Positions 1 to 8,106 of a DNA stretch of 64,000 bases are shown here, in pieces. Within the stretch, counting starts at the first letter, position 1. Every line of letters starts with the position of its first letter. The stretch is from contig MTMD02000015.1 in assembly GCA_002010065.2 (NCBI GenBank), positions 62,001 through 126,000 on the forward strand, given 5' to 3'. Position numbers and translations under genes: made by a program. The notes beneath the pieces are model-generated. The model ran no database searches. It saw nothing but the letters and a program-made list of their open reading frames with translations, and had not been told where the DNA came from. This DNA is from Candidatus Pyrohabitans jungbluthii (GTDB lineage: Archaea > Hydrothermarchaeota > Hydrothermarchaeia > Hydrothermarchaeales > BMS3B).

Positions 1-182
1 GTTTGGTGCCCTTCGTAGCATTGCCACTGCCGGTGACGGGAGCGTGGACCGGCGTAGCCGCAGCCTACGTGTTTGGAATAAGGTTCCGCTACGCCTTCCC
101 TGCGATAGCGCTGGGCGTGATAATAGCTGGGGTTATTGTCACCCTTGCATCCCTGGGCGCGCTAAGCATCATCGGGATGTGA
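1..182 (+). CDS. C-terminus of COG2426-type small multidrug export protein (5' truncated by window edge)
   Basis: Reading frame 3 is open from the window edge to a TGA at 180-182, giving about 59 residues. The piece starts with the motif PLPVTGAWTG, close to the PLPGTGAWTG signature of the COG2426 'putative small multi-drug export' membrane family, followed by two hydrophobic stretches (AAAYVFGI and ALGVIIAGVIVTLASLGAL). The transport substrate of this family is not established. The gene converges on the radical SAM gene on the other strand, and their 3' ends overlap by about 20 bases. The family call rests on one motif plus hydrophobicity. Confidence 0.7.
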   Translation, partial: LVPFVALPLPVTGAWTGVAAAYVFGIRFRYAFPAIALGVIIAGVIVTLASLGALSIIGM

Positions 183-1034
183 GCTCCGCAAGAGATGCGT
201 ACCGTCGCAGCTCCGCGCTGTGTTCAACCTAAAACCTTCACGACAGGTGGCGAAGGTTATCCCGTGCTTATCGCATGCGTCGCGCACGCGTTGCATGAGC
301 TTAAAGCGCACTTCTCTGGGTAGGTAGTATGAGTTCTGAATCCTCTCCCCCTTCTCAAAGTAAAGCTCTTTTAGATTCACCGCAGATTCGGGGAAAGCTT
401 TGCTAAAGCGGCGCCAGGAGTCGGGGCGAGGTTTAAAGGTAGAGGAGGTTACATGGGCTACGCCTATGTCGGCAAGCTCTTTAACCAAGGCGCTTAAATC
501 ATCGTTTATCCCGGGGATAATCGGGTCGATTCTGCACGCCACTGGTATGCCGCGTTCCGCCAAGCTTTGCAGGGTGCGCAGCCTGCGCTCAGGCGGAGGT
601 GCGAAGGGCTCAAGCCTCGCTGCGATGCCCTCATCGAGGGTGGTTATGGTCATAGCCACGGCTGCGCGCATCTCCGCAAGCAGGTCAGCATCTCTCACCA
701 CTAGGTCCCCCTTTGTAATTATCTCCACCCCGAAATTAAAATCCTTCAAAAGCTTCAGGCAAGCTCTGGTTTGCCTGTAATCTCTCTCCAGTGGCTGGTA
801 GGGGTCTGAGCTGTTGGAGATAGTAACAGGTATGCGCGGGTCGAGTTTCGCTATGTCGCGCTTAACCTGCTTCAACAGGTTCTTCTTCAACCTCGCCTCA
901 AAGCCGCGTGGGATGTAGCTGGTGATGTAGCAGTACACGCAGCTATGCGAGCACCCCGTATATGGGTTCAGCGAGTACTTTCGCGGGCAGGTGCACAGCT
1001 TCGAACGCCAGGGGTCAAATAGGGAGATTGCCAT
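162..1034 (-). CDS. Radical SAM protein, spore-photoproduct-lyase-like (SplB/Rv2578c-type)
   Basis: A 290-residue protein. Near residues 28-36 it has the radical SAM cluster motif C-x3-C-x2-C in GCSHSCVYCY, preceded by the 'SLNPYTGC' lead-in typical of the SPL-like family (COG1533). The motif 'SNSSDPYQPLE' around residue 55 and 'RIDPIIPG' around 170 are also characteristic. Members bind a 4Fe-4S cluster and SAM; most archaeal members have no known substrate. It lies 1 base downstream of the KH-protein gene and probably ends the eIF1A-RIO1-KH operon. Its start ATG is at 1034. The family is clear; the function is not. Confidence 0.85.
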   Translation of the reverse strand: MAISLFDPWRSKLCTCPRKYSLNPYTGCSHSCVYCYITSYIPRGFEARLKKNLLKQVKRDIAKLDPRIPVTISNSSDPYQPLERDYRQTRACLKLLKDFNFGVEIITKGDLVVRDADLLAEMRAAVAMTITTLDEGIAARLEPFAPPPERRLRTLQSLAERGIPVACRIDPIIPGINDDLSALVKELADIGVAHVTSSTFKPRPDSWRRFSKAFPESAVNLKELYFEKGERIQNSYYLPREVRFKLMQRVRDACDKHGITFATCREGFRLNTARSCDGTHLLRSSHPDDA

Positions 1035-1035
1035 G

Positions 1036-1596
1036 CTACGGGAAGGGCTTCTTCCAGAGCGACATCAATCTCTTCTCTTTGAGCTCTCTAGCCTTGCGGT
1101 CAAGGAAGCGGTAGACTGCGCTGTGGGGCTTGCCCTGCACCAGCATGAGCACAGCCTCGCGGGCAACCTGCACCTCCTCAATAGGGCCAATAATTGCAAC
1201 GCTCTTGCCGTAGACGCTGACGTTTGTGCCTGTGGTTTCCTCTATGTAGCGCCGCGTTTTGCCTTTCGTGCCTATTATGCGCGCCTTCTGGCGGATAATC
1301 GCCTTGGGGGTGCGCAGATACTCGCTCAGGTCGATAAGCTCCAGCATGTAATCCTCATGGGTGAGCTTCATTGCCTTCTCTGGGCTCATACCACGAGCTA
1401 TCGCTCGTACAATATCGCGGGCTGTCCACGTAGCTAGTGGCTCGCCCCCGGCGTTCTCTATGGTAACCATGCCCTCCTTATCCACTGTGATCTTAACCTT
1501 CAGCTCGGCTTCAATCCTGCGCTTTACCTCACCTCCCTTACCGATAAGCACACCTATTCTTTCCTTAGGAATCCTCAGGTACTCCACCTTCACCAC
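1036..1596 (-). CDS. Archaeal KH-domain RNA-binding protein (Pno1/Dim2-like)
   Basis: A 186-residue protein with two KH domains. GxxG loops are visible as IGKGGE (residue ~18) and IGTKGK (~107), in the arrangement of the Dim2/Pno1 family that acts in small-subunit rRNA maturation. The start appears to be GTG at 1596, inside the end of the RIO1 gene (32-base overlap), which indicates coupled translation. The RIO1-KH pair is widely conserved in archaea, and both partners are linked to 40S/30S biogenesis. Length fits the archaeal family. Confidence 0.93.
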   Translation of the reverse strand: MVKVEYLRIPKERIGVLIGKGGEVKRRIEAELKVKITVDKEGMVTIENAGGEPLATWTARDIVRAIARGMSPEKAMKLTHEDYMLELIDLSEYLRTPKAIIRQKARIIGTKGKTRRYIEETTGTNVSVYGKSVAIIGPIEEVQVAREAVLMLVQGKPHSAVYRFLDRKARELKEKRLMSLWKKPFP

Positions 1597-2359
1597 CGCA
1601 TGAAGTTATGTAATTATAAACCTCATCATAATCTACAGGAAAATACCTTCTGAAATACCTCACCAGATTAGCGATGTCGCGGTGCAGAAATTCTGATGCA
1701 TAGGGGTGCTCCCTCACCACACCCGAGGAGAGGTCTATTATCACCGGAAGGTCATCCTTAACTAAGATGTTATACTCGCTAAGATCAGCGTGCACAAGGT
1801 TTGCGCGGCAGTAGAGCTTTTTAACATTGGCTAGAAGGTCTCTGAAGAACTCCTCTGGCTGAGAAAGCCCCACATTCTTGAGCATTGGTGACGGCGTGGA
1901 ATCACTGCCTATAAACTCCATGATGATGACGTTGTTCTTAAAGGCAACTGGCTTAGGCACGCGCACACCGTTGAGATAAGCCCGCTCCAGGTTTTTAAAC
2001 TCCTTCCTCACCCAGGTGTAAACTATGCCGCGGCGGTTTCTTCTGAATCCAGTGAAGCGCGGGTCACCCTCTATATATTTCGTCATAGCCCTGAAGTCGC
2101 TCGTGGCGATGCGGTGAATTTTAACTGCAAGCGGCTTGCCATCGCTATCCTTCGCAAGAAACACATTGGACTCCTTGCCTGTTTTAATCACCCCGTAGAG
2201 TAGGTCTATGTAACCCTTATTGGCAAGCTCGTACAGCGTCAAAAGCGTAGCCTTGTCAAAAACCTCGCTGGCTACCTTTAAGTCCTCTATGCCTTTAACC
2301 TTCCTGCGCAGGGCGTCCAGCTCGCGCTCCAGCTGGGAAAGCTTCTTATCAATGCTCAT
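1565..2359 (-). CDS. rio1: RIO1-type serine protein kinase
   Basis: A 264-residue atypical protein kinase. The RIO-type ATP loop appears as 'IKTGKESNVFLA' (residue ~58), the Lys as 'AVKIHRI', the catalytic loop as HADLSEYN (~190) and the metal-binding Asp as IDLSSGV (~209), where DFG is replaced as is normal for RIO kinases. A charged coiled N-terminus precedes the domain. RIO1 is an ATPase/kinase of late small-subunit maturation. It sits between eIF1A (3 bases upstream) and the KH gene (32-base overlap), a standard archaeal arrangement. Confidence 0.95.
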   Translation of the reverse strand: MSIDKKLSQLERELDALRRKVKGIEDLKVASEVFDKATLLTLYELANKGYIDLLYGVIKTGKESNVFLAKDSDGKPLAVKIHRIATSDFRAMTKYIEGDPRFTGFRRNRRGIVYTWVRKEFKNLERAYLNGVRVPKPVAFKNNVIIMEFIGSDSTPSPMLKNVGLSQPEEFFRDLLANVKKLYCRANLVHADLSEYNILVKDDLPVIIDLSSGVVREHPYASEFLHRDIANLVRYFRRYFPVDYDEVYNYITSCGGEGGVPEDS

Positions 2360-2362
2360 GAC

Positions 2363-2668
2363 TTAGAGAAGCCCCATATTGATAAGGCGGTCAACCTGAG
2401 GCTTGGTGTAGCGCCAGACCACGTCGCCCTTCTTGTCCCCCTGCACCTTCCAGGGCTTTACTATTACCACGTCCCCAACCTTGATCCATATTCTGCGCTT
2501 TATTTTACCCGGGATGCGCACCATGCGAAGCTTGTTGTCCTTGCAGCGCACCAGCATGCGGGAACCGCCGAACATCTGCTCCACTACGCCAAGAACCTCA
2601 TCATCTTTGGGCAGGCGAAGCCTCCGCAAAGCAGCCTCTTCGTCCTCGTACTCTTCCTCTACTACCAA
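2363..2668 (-). CDS. eif1A: Translation initiation factor 1A (aIF1A)
   Basis: A 101-residue OB-fold protein. The core 'GVVEQMFGGSRMLVRCKDNKLRMVRIPGKIKRR' region is read as aIF1A, with the usual acidic N-terminus (EEEYEDEE) and basic strand 'RRIWIKVGDVVIVKPW'. It binds the ribosomal A site during initiation. The start codon is TTG at 2668, supported by a GAGGTGAT Shine-Dalgarno-like sequence four bases upstream; no ATG fits. It is the first gene of the minus-strand operon with RIO1 and the KH protein. Confidence 0.95.
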   Translation of the reverse strand: MVVEEEYEDEEAALRRLRLPKDDEVLGVVEQMFGGSRMLVRCKDNKLRMVRIPGKIKRRIWIKVGDVVIVKPWKVQGDKKGDVVWRYTKPQVDRLINMGLL

Positions 2669-2767
2669 TGAATCACCTCTCTATTTATCTCCCCAATCGC
2701 TTTATAAAAGTTCCGTGGGTGATGCACGCGCTGGATAAGATTATATCTTAATTACTATTTAACGTTG

Positions 2768-2858
2768 TAAACCCTATCGCAGGGTTAGAATTGGTAACTC
2801 GCTAACCAAGTAGCTGAGGCGCTACCGCAGGCTCAGTGAAAAGCTGCAGGCTTTTCCA
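2768..2858 (+). other. Run of short hairpins in a 450-base gene-poor region; possible structured RNA
   Basis: Between the eIF1A promoter and the peptide gene at 3122 lies a region without long ORFs. It contains consecutive inverted repeats: AACCCT/AGGGTT (2770-2775 with 2781-2786), TTGGT/ACCAA (2791-2795 with 2805-2809), CTGAG/CTCAG (2814-2818 with 2832-2836) and GAAAAGC/GCTTTTC (2838-2844 with 2850-2856). An AT-rich TATA-like stretch (GATTATATCTTA, ~2738) lies about 25 bases upstream. It matches no RNA family I recognise. It could be a small RNA, a 5' leader or chance repeats. The remaining bases to about 3070 show nothing recognisable. Confidence 0.3.
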
Positions 2859-3072
2859 TATCTTGCAAATCAAAGCAAAACACAGGGTTTAGTTGTACGC
2901 AAAGTATCATACTAATCTTACAACTTTTTGTTGATAGGCAGGAGATTCTAAGTTTCTGCTTTCATTTCTTTTAATTCCATCTGCCTGTCAAGGAATTTAA
3001 TAATCGTATCCATACTAATTGAAAGTTATATTAGAGGTAAAGAGCCGTAATCTAATTTTCACTGCCGACGAT

Positions 3073-3084
3073 AAACTTAATATA
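3073..3084 (+). promoter_or_regulatory. Probable TATA-box promoter of the radical SAM/peptide cluster
   Basis: The AT-rich sequence AACTTAATATA lies about 38-45 bases before the ATG of the 39-aa peptide, as expected for an archaeal TATA box with initiation near 3105. The downstream genes run with overlaps or very short gaps to 9702, so this is the best candidate promoter for the whole cluster. Called by eye only. Confidence 0.4.
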
Positions 3085-3121
3085 GCTCAATAGCATTATC
3101 ACACTGTTAAAGAAAAATTTA

Positions 3122-3241
3122 ATGCGGGGTGCAAGAGTGGACAGGAAGGAGAGAAAGGATTGGAAGCTCACCATTGAAGATTTTGAGAAGGCTGCCTGCT
3201 ACCGTGACCACGGTGACTACCGCCCCATTGCGCCTCAGTAG
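3122..3241 (+). CDS. 39-residue peptide, candidate RiPP precursor
   Basis: ATG at 3122 opens a 39-codon frame ending TAG at 3239-3241, 18 bases before the radical SAM/PqqD gene. A GTG at 3137 would give 34 residues. The peptide has a basic start (VDRKERKDW), an amphipathic acidic stretch (KLTIEDFEKAA) and a C-terminal tail CYRDHGDYRPIAPQ with a single Cys, two Tyr and two Pro. A short peptide directly before a radical SAM/SPASM enzyme with an N-terminal PqqD-like (peptide-recognition) domain is the classic arrangement of a RiPP precursor, as in PQQ and mycofactocin pathways. The sequence matches no precursor family I know. Whether it is translated is inferred from position. Confidence 0.6.
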   Translation: MRGARVDRKERKDWKLTIEDFEKAACYRDHGDYRPIAPQ

Positions 3242-3259
3242 TATCCTGGTGCCGACGCA

Positions 3260-4570
3260 ATGGCTGCGCATGTGGTGAGAAGGAACCCCAACGTAGTTTA
3301 TCGCAGAGAAACCCGGGGTGGCACGGTAGAGGGTTTACTACTTTTTAACTATTCCACTCGTGGGATACATTTTCTTGAGGGTTTAGCAGCTAAGCTATGG
3401 GAAGTGTGCGAGGGGAAGAGCGCAGAGGAGATTGCGCATTCTCTAAAGCTGAGCAAAGCTGAGGTTGAGCGCTTTCTTGGGGAGCTTGAGGCTCGCAGGC
3501 TGGTGCGCTACAAAGGCGAGGGTAGCGAGGGTGACAACGAGGCTTTGAGCACCTCTGGCAAAGGAATGTGGAGCTCCCGGGTTTACTTCGATTCGCCAAT
3601 CTTTGTGCAATTCGACGTTACCAATGCCTGCAACCTGCGCTGCGCCCACTGCGTTACCTCCTCGGGTGAACCTCTGGAAAATGAGCTTTCAACGCAGGAG
3701 GCGCTCTCGTTGATTGATGAGCTTGCGTCGCTCGGGGTTTTCCAGATAGGCTTCTCCGGCGGAGAAGCGCTGCTACGCAGGGATATCTTCACGCTGATGG
3801 AGCACGCGAAAAAGCGAGGCATAAAGGTGCAGCTCACCACAAACGCAACGCTTATCAGCGAAGCTACAGCGAAGAAGCTGGTGAAGCTCGAGCCTATCAC
3901 CGTTGGGGTTAGCCTTGAAGGAGCAACAAAGCAGAGCTACGGAAGCTTTCGCGGCGAGGAGAACTTTGAGCGTGCCCTCTCCGGGGTACGCGCGCTCTTG
4001 CGCCACTCGCTGCCGGTGAAGCTGAAGGTCGCTGTTTCAAGGCGCAATCTTAGCGAGGTGGACGCAATTCTCAAGCTGGCGGTTGAGCTGGGCGTTGAGG
4101 CTGTGGATATGTTCCTACTCTATCCCGAGGGGAGAGCCAGGGGCATGAAGGACGAAGCCCTGAGCAGCACGGAAATTAAGGAGTTCTTAACCCTGCTTGC
4201 AAGGAGGCGCAGGGAGTACGAGGGAAAGCTTGCGATAGATGTGGACGACAAGCCCAACGCCTTTCTGGTTGACGCTTCTCTGGGTGCGAGCACCTGTGGC
4301 GCAGGCGCGTACTGGGCGGAGGTGCTGCCAAACGGAGATGTGGTGCCCTGCATTTTCCTGCGCAGTATGCGCGCTGGCAATGTGCGCGAGGCGAGCTTCA
4401 AGGAGATATGGCAGGGCAGCGTGTGGGAGCCTCTGCGCTCCCGTAGGCTAAAGGGGAGGTGCGGTGAGTGTGAGCACGCCTCTCGCTGCGGCGGGGGATG
4501 CAGGGCGAATGCGCTTTTACTGCTGGGCGACATAATGCAAGAGGATGCGCTGTGCTGGTACGGTGGTTAG
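3260..4570 (+). CDS. Radical SAM/SPASM enzyme with N-terminal PqqD-like peptide-recognition domain
   Basis: A 436-residue protein. Residues ~1-88 form a PqqD-like winged-helix (RRE) domain: FNYSTRGIHFLEG, then LWEVCEGKSAEEIA, then a helix with 'VERFLGELEARRLV'. A linker leads to the radical SAM core with C124-x3-C128-x2-C131 (CNLRCAHC) and the GGE motif 'SGGEALLR'. The C-terminal SPASM part has many Cys (CGAGAYWAEVLPNGDVVPC, then CGECEHASRCGGGC) for auxiliary Fe-S clusters. The enzyme is expected to install a crosslink or other modification on a peptide bound by the RRE. Heme-pathway AhbC/AhbD-like function is an alternative, but the adjacent 39-aa peptide favours RiPP maturation. Confidence 0.85.
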   Translation: MAAHVVRRNPNVVYRRETRGGTVEGLLLFNYSTRGIHFLEGLAAKLWEVCEGKSAEEIAHSLKLSKAEVERFLGELEARRLVRYKGEGSEGDNEALSTSGKGMWSSRVYFDSPIFVQFDVTNACNLRCAHCVTSSGEPLENELSTQEALSLIDELASLGVFQIGFSGGEALLRRDIFTLMEHAKKRGIKVQLTTNATLISEATAKKLVKLEPITVGVSLEGATKQSYGSFRGEENFERALSGVRALLRHSLPVKLKVAVSRRNLSEVDAILKLAVELGVEAVDMFLLYPEGRARGMKDEALSSTEIKEFLTLLARRRREYEGKLAIDVDDKPNAFLVDASLGASTCGAGAYWAEVLPNGDVVPCIFLRSMRAGNVREASFKEIWQGSVWEPLRSRRLKGRCGECEHASRCGGGCRANALLLLGDIMQEDALCWYGG

Positions 4571-5570
4571 GGTGAACGCCTCAGGGTTATACGCGGTGGA
4601 GATCAGGCTAACAAAAGCGTGCAACCTGCGCTGCGCTCATTGCTCCGTCGCCGGAGGGGAGGCGGCGCGGGATGAGCTGGGCACCTCTGAGATAAAGCAC
4701 GTGCTTGACCAGCTTGCAGAGCTTCGCGTTCCCTACGTCACCTTCACAGGGGGCGAGCCTCTGCTGCGCAGGGACGCGATAAAGCTCATCGCATATGCAT
4801 CTTCGCGGGGGCTGCGCCCAAACCTGGACACCAACGGCATGCTCATAAACCCTGCCAAAGCCAAGCGCCTTAAAGAGGTAGGCATTGATCTGGTGCAGGT
4901 GAGTATCGATGGCACAGAGGAGACCCACGAAAAGATACGCGGGCAGGGAAGCTATGCTGCGGCGATTCGTGGTGCCAGGGAGGTGGTCAGGGCAGGGATT
5001 CCACTGCACATCAACTTCACCCTATCCAAGCTCAACCTCTCCGACCTCGAAGCAGTGGTGGAAACCGCCTCTTCCTTGGGGGCGAGAAGCCTCAGCCTGG
5101 AGAGGTTCATCGCCATCGGCAGGGGAGGAGCTATCGCCGAGCAGGCGCTTAGCAGCGAGGAGTTTCGTGAGGCACTGCACAGGTTTTTCTCACTGGCTGA
5201 GCATACACAGGTAAAGCTTCTCACCACCGACCCGCTGCGCGTGCTCATAGATCGCAAGCTTATAGAGCGCTACCGCGAGGAGATGTCGCGAAGAGTTTGC
5301 GGTGGGTGCACCGCTGGCATTGCAGCGCTAACCATATCCTACGACGGTGAGGTGTACCCCTGTCCGAAGCTACCCCTAAGCGTAGGTAATGTTCGTGAGC
5401 AGAGCATCGCAGAGATATGGCAGGGCAATGAGACCCTAGCGGCGCTGCGCGCGCGGGAGTTTAAGGGCAGGTGCGGTGAATGTGAGCTGGTAAATCTGTG
5501 CGGTGGGTGCAGGGGCGAGGCATTCGCGAGGGGAGATTTTCTTGGCGAAGACACCATGTGCTGGAAGTGA
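4545..5570 (+). CDS. Second radical SAM/SPASM enzyme of the cluster
   Basis: A 341-residue protein with C26-x3-C30-x2-C33 (CNLRCAHC), 'TGGEPLLRR' and a C-terminal SPASM region (CGGCTAGIAALTISYDGEVYPCPKL, CGECELVNLCGGC, terminal CW). It lacks the PqqD-like domain of its upstream neighbour, to which its core is clearly related. It overlaps the upstream gene by 26 bases if ATG 4545 is used; GTG at 4572 is an alternative that begins closer to the core. Both genes probably came from duplication, with one keeping the substrate-recognition domain. Substrate unknown; peptide modification inferred. Confidence 0.85.
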   Translation: MRCAGTVVRVNASGLYAVEIRLTKACNLRCAHCSVAGGEAARDELGTSEIKHVLDQLAELRVPYVTFTGGEPLLRRDAIKLIAYASSRGLRPNLDTNGMLINPAKAKRLKEVGIDLVQVSIDGTEETHEKIRGQGSYAAAIRGAREVVRAGIPLHINFTLSKLNLSDLEAVVETASSLGARSLSLERFIAIGRGGAIAEQALSSEEFREALHRFFSLAEHTQVKLLTTDPLRVLIDRKLIERYREEMSRRVCGGCTAGIAALTISYDGEVYPCPKLPLSVGNVREQSIAEIWQGNETLAALRAREFKGRCGECELVNLCGGCRGEAFARGDFLGEDTMCWK

Positions 5571-5574
5571 TGGT

Positions 5575-6651
5575 ATGCGTGACGAGGAGCTTAAGGTTGA
5601 ACTTCTGTGCCGGGGAATGAAGGTTCCTGAGCAAGCGTGGAGCTACTACAAGCGGAGCGCGGGCTTTCCGATAAGGTTTGGGGATACGCTGGTAAGCGTG
5701 CCCTCCTTGGGCAAGTACGACCGCTACAGCTTCGTAGAAGCTTCGCCTTACAGCATAACGAGAAGCGACGGGAAGTGGCTGCTTCTTAAGGACGGGGAAG
5801 TGATTCGCGAAGTCGACGTAGCCGAGGTGCCCGGCTTTTACGAGAAGCTGAGCAGCGATGGCGTGGAGATGAAGCGCATATTCCAGGTTTGTGGCTGGGA
5901 CTGCGTGCTCACAGGCGTTGTTCAGAGCTGTGCCTACCAGAGGCGTGGCACCCAATGCAGGTTCTGTGGCACCATCTACAACCCTGCCTACGAGGGCAGG
6001 CTGGACAGGAAAACGCCTCAGCAGCTTGCTGAAGCCGCTGAAGCAGCGGTGGAGCACGGGATAAAGCATGCGGTTATAACCTCCGGCGTAATGCCCACCC
6101 CCGACAGGGGAGCGCGCCTCTTGCTGGAGGCTGCGAAGGCGATTAAGGAACGCGTGGATATCCCGCTTGAGGCTGAGCTCGCTCCGCCACAGGATTTGCG
6201 CTACTTGGAGCTTCTTTTAGAGCACGTGGACAGCGTGAGCATAAACATCGAAACTTTAGACCAGCGAGTGCGAGAGTACGCCTGTCCCGATAAATCCAAT
6301 ATACCCTACGAGGAATACTTCGCGGCGTATGAGCTCGCCCTCGAGGCTCTCGGCGAAAACCAAGTGAACTCCTGGCTCATCGCCGGTCTAGGGGAGAGTG
6401 ATGAGGCGATCATCGAAGGGGTTGAAGAGCTCGCTGAACGAGGCGTCTTCCCCTTCCTTGTGCCCCTCCGTCCCACAAAGGGCACGGGCTATGAGAACAC
6501 GCCGCCACCATCGCCGGAGAGGCTGAGCACGCTTGCCATGCAGGCTGCGGAGGTGGTTAAAGACTTCGGGCTGAAGCCAGAGAAGAACAAAGCCGGATGC
6601 ATGAGGTGCTCCGCGTGCTCACCCGTGAGGGACTTTCTGAAGCTGGTGTAG
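5575..6651 (+). CDS. Radical SAM protein with unusual C-x8-C-x2-C cluster motif
   Basis: A 358-residue protein starting at ATG 5575, four bases after the preceding stop. The cluster motif is SCAYQRRGTQCRFC, i.e. C-x8-C-x2-C rather than C-x3-C-x2-C. It is followed by 'ITSGVMPTPD', 'LEAELAPPQD' and 'SVSINIETLDQ', the features of a TIM-barrel family resembling the MSMEG_0568-type radical SAM proteins. The C-terminus carries 'KNKAGCMRCSACSP', a possible second Fe-S site. It is paralogous to the protein at 8635-9702. Four radical SAM enzymes in one cluster suggest a multi-step maturation. Function unknown. Confidence 0.75.
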   Translation: MRDEELKVELLCRGMKVPEQAWSYYKRSAGFPIRFGDTLVSVPSLGKYDRYSFVEASPYSITRSDGKWLLLKDGEVIREVDVAEVPGFYEKLSSDGVEMKRIFQVCGWDCVLTGVVQSCAYQRRGTQCRFCGTIYNPAYEGRLDRKTPQQLAEAAEAAVEHGIKHAVITSGVMPTPDRGARLLLEAAKAIKERVDIPLEAELAPPQDLRYLELLLEHVDSVSINIETLDQRVREYACPDKSNIPYEEYFAAYELALEALGENQVNSWLIAGLGESDEAIIEGVEELAERGVFPFLVPLRPTKGTGYENTPPPSPERLSTLAMQAAEVVKDFGLKPEKNKAGCMRCSACSPVRDFLKLV

Positions 6652-7313
6652 GGCTAAAGGAGAAGTGGAGGCGCGGCTACGAAGGGTTGGCTCAGCTTAT
6701 AGCACAGCATATTTACGGGCGCGTGCTTGAGGCGGGCGCTGGCAGAGGACAGCTCACTCAGGCGCTATTGCGCTACCACGAGAACCTCGTAGCCCTGGAT
6801 GCATCGCCGGGAGAGCTTTTTAAGCTTAAACAAAGCTGCCATGTTACGGCGGTGGCAGGAGCTTTTGAGGCGCTGCCCTTCGCGGCGGGGAGCTTCAACT
6901 GCGTGGTGAGCAACTTCACCGCGGGCTGGCTAAACGAGGAGCACTTGCTCAGAGCGCTTAAAGAGTTTAAACGGGTGCTCGCCAAAGGCGGCGTCGCGAT
7001 ACTCAGCGACTTTTACCCGGAGGCAAGGAGCAAGGCGGAAGAGGTGGCGCTGCTTCAGGGCTTGCCCGAGAACAACCTCTTGCCTTCGGAGAAGTGGTGG
7101 CATCCCGAGGAGATTGCAGCGCTTGCAGCGAAGGCTGGCTTTGAGGAGGAGAAGCTAGCCTTCTACGACTGGGGCATACGCTTCACCAGAGAGGAGGCGA
7201 TACTCCAGCTCACGCGGTGGCATGCTAAGCAGGAGTTCATAGGCCGCATAGACGCTCTGCTTTCAAGGCATGGCATGGCTCTTCCCCAAAGCTATGTGCT
7301 CATGCTGAGGTAG
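6597..7313 (+). CDS. Class I SAM-dependent methyltransferase
   Basis: A 238-residue protein. Motif I 'VLEAGAGRGQLTQAL' (residue ~43), 'LVALDASPGEL', 'GAFEALPFAAGSFNCVVSNFT' and 'LAKGGVAILSDF' define a UbiE/BioC-like Rossmann methyltransferase. With ATG 6597 it overlaps the preceding gene by 55 bases; in-frame GTG codons at 6606 and 6615 are other possible starts. Its place inside the radical SAM cluster suggests it methylates the product or an intermediate. The target cannot be read from sequence. Confidence 0.8.
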   Translation: MHEVLRVLTREGLSEAGVGLKEKWRRGYEGLAQLIAQHIYGRVLEAGAGRGQLTQALLRYHENLVALDASPGELFKLKQSCHVTAVAGAFEALPFAAGSFNCVVSNFTAGWLNEEHLLRALKEFKRVLAKGGVAILSDFYPEARSKAEEVALLQGLPENNLLPSEKWWHPEEIAALAAKAGFEEEKLAFYDWGIRFTREEAILQLTRWHAKQEFIGRIDALLSRHGMALPQSYVLMLR

Positions 7314-7317
7314 GGAT

Positions 7318-8106
7318 ATGAAGCTTCTCATCCTGGCTGGAGTGCATGGAGATGAGCCTGCTGCAGTGGAGGCAGCGAAGAGACTGGCGAGGCTTTTCCG
7401 GGACAGTGAAGAGGTTGAGGTGGTGCCGGAGGCTAACCCGGAGGCATGCTTTGCCGGCACCAGGCTGAGCCCCAGCGATGGCAGGGATTTAAACCGCTGC
7501 TTTCCAGGAAATGAAGAAGGGACGAGCACAGAGAGGCTTGCATTTAGGCTTTTTCAGAAGGTGCTTGAGGCTGAGGTTGTGGTGGACCTGCACACGCCCA
7601 GCATGGGCAGAGCGTACCTGCCCCACGCCAGGCTGCGCGTGGCCATGCCAAAGCTGAGAGAGCTGTGCTCCTATGCGGGCATGGACTATGCCACCCTTGA
7701 TGTACCTGAGCAGGGAATGCTCCAGGTGGAGGCTTCTCAGCGGGGGATACCTGTGCTCACCCTTGAGGCTGGAGAGGGAGGCAAAGCAGGCGAAGAAACG
7801 GTTAACGCTCTTGTGGAAGCGGTGCTGGGAGTGGCGCGAAGTCTGGGCGTAGCAGAAGGCGAGGCTGCTCGCGGAGAGGTGCGCTTTGTGAAGCGGGAGC
7901 GGATTCTGAGCGATGCCTCGGGTAAGCTTAAGATGAAGGTGGCGCTAGGCGATGAGGTGAGGCTGGGCACCATAGTTGCGAAGGTTGGAAAGACAAGAAT
8001 AAAGTCCCACGTGAATGGCATTGTTCTGGGTGTGAGTTCTCAGGAGTACGTGGAGGAGAATGAGTTTGTCGCCAGCATAGGCGTGGAGGTTCAGCATGAA
8101 TTATGA
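7318..8106 (+). CDS. Zinc deacylase/peptidase of the succinylglutamate desuccinylase-aspartoacylase (M14-like) family
   Basis: A 262-residue protein. Zinc ligands are visible as HGDE in 'GVHGDEP' (residue ~9) and His in 'VVDLHTP' (~88). 'GRDLNRCFPG' is the substrate-binding block and 'LTLEAGEG' provides the probable catalytic Glu (~145). A C-terminal ~70-residue barrel-sandwich part ('KVALGDEVRLGTIVAKVG') is typical of the AstE/AspA clan. Members hydrolyse N-acyl amino acids or C-terminal residues. In this cluster it could trim a modified peptide. It starts 4 bases after the methyltransferase and overlaps the TPR gene by 11 bases. Confidence 0.8.
   Translation: MKLLILAGVHGDEPAAVEAAKRLARLFRDSEEVEVVPEANPEACFAGTRLSPSDGRDLNRCFPGNEEGTSTERLAFRLFQKVLEAEVVVDLHTPSMGRAYLPHARLRVAMPKLRELCSYAGMDYATLDVPEQGMLQVEASQRGIPVLTLEAGEGGKAGEETVNALVEAVLGVARSLGVAEGEAARGEVRFVKRERILSDASGKLKMKVALGDEVRLGTIVAKVGKTRIKSHVNGIVLGVSSQEYVEENEFVASIGVEVQHEL

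Noticed and set aside
3260-4570. Assignment of the PqqD/SPASM enzyme as heme-pathway AhbC or AhbD
   Set aside because: The core is compatible, but the N-terminal PqqD-like domain, the adjacent 39-residue peptide and lack of heme genes nearby favour peptide modification; kept only as an alternative.
5461-6069. A 202-codon minus-strand frame in the radical SAM cluster
   Set aside because: It is opposite the 3' end of the second SPASM gene and the start of the third radical SAM gene; no motif, and not in the operon direction.
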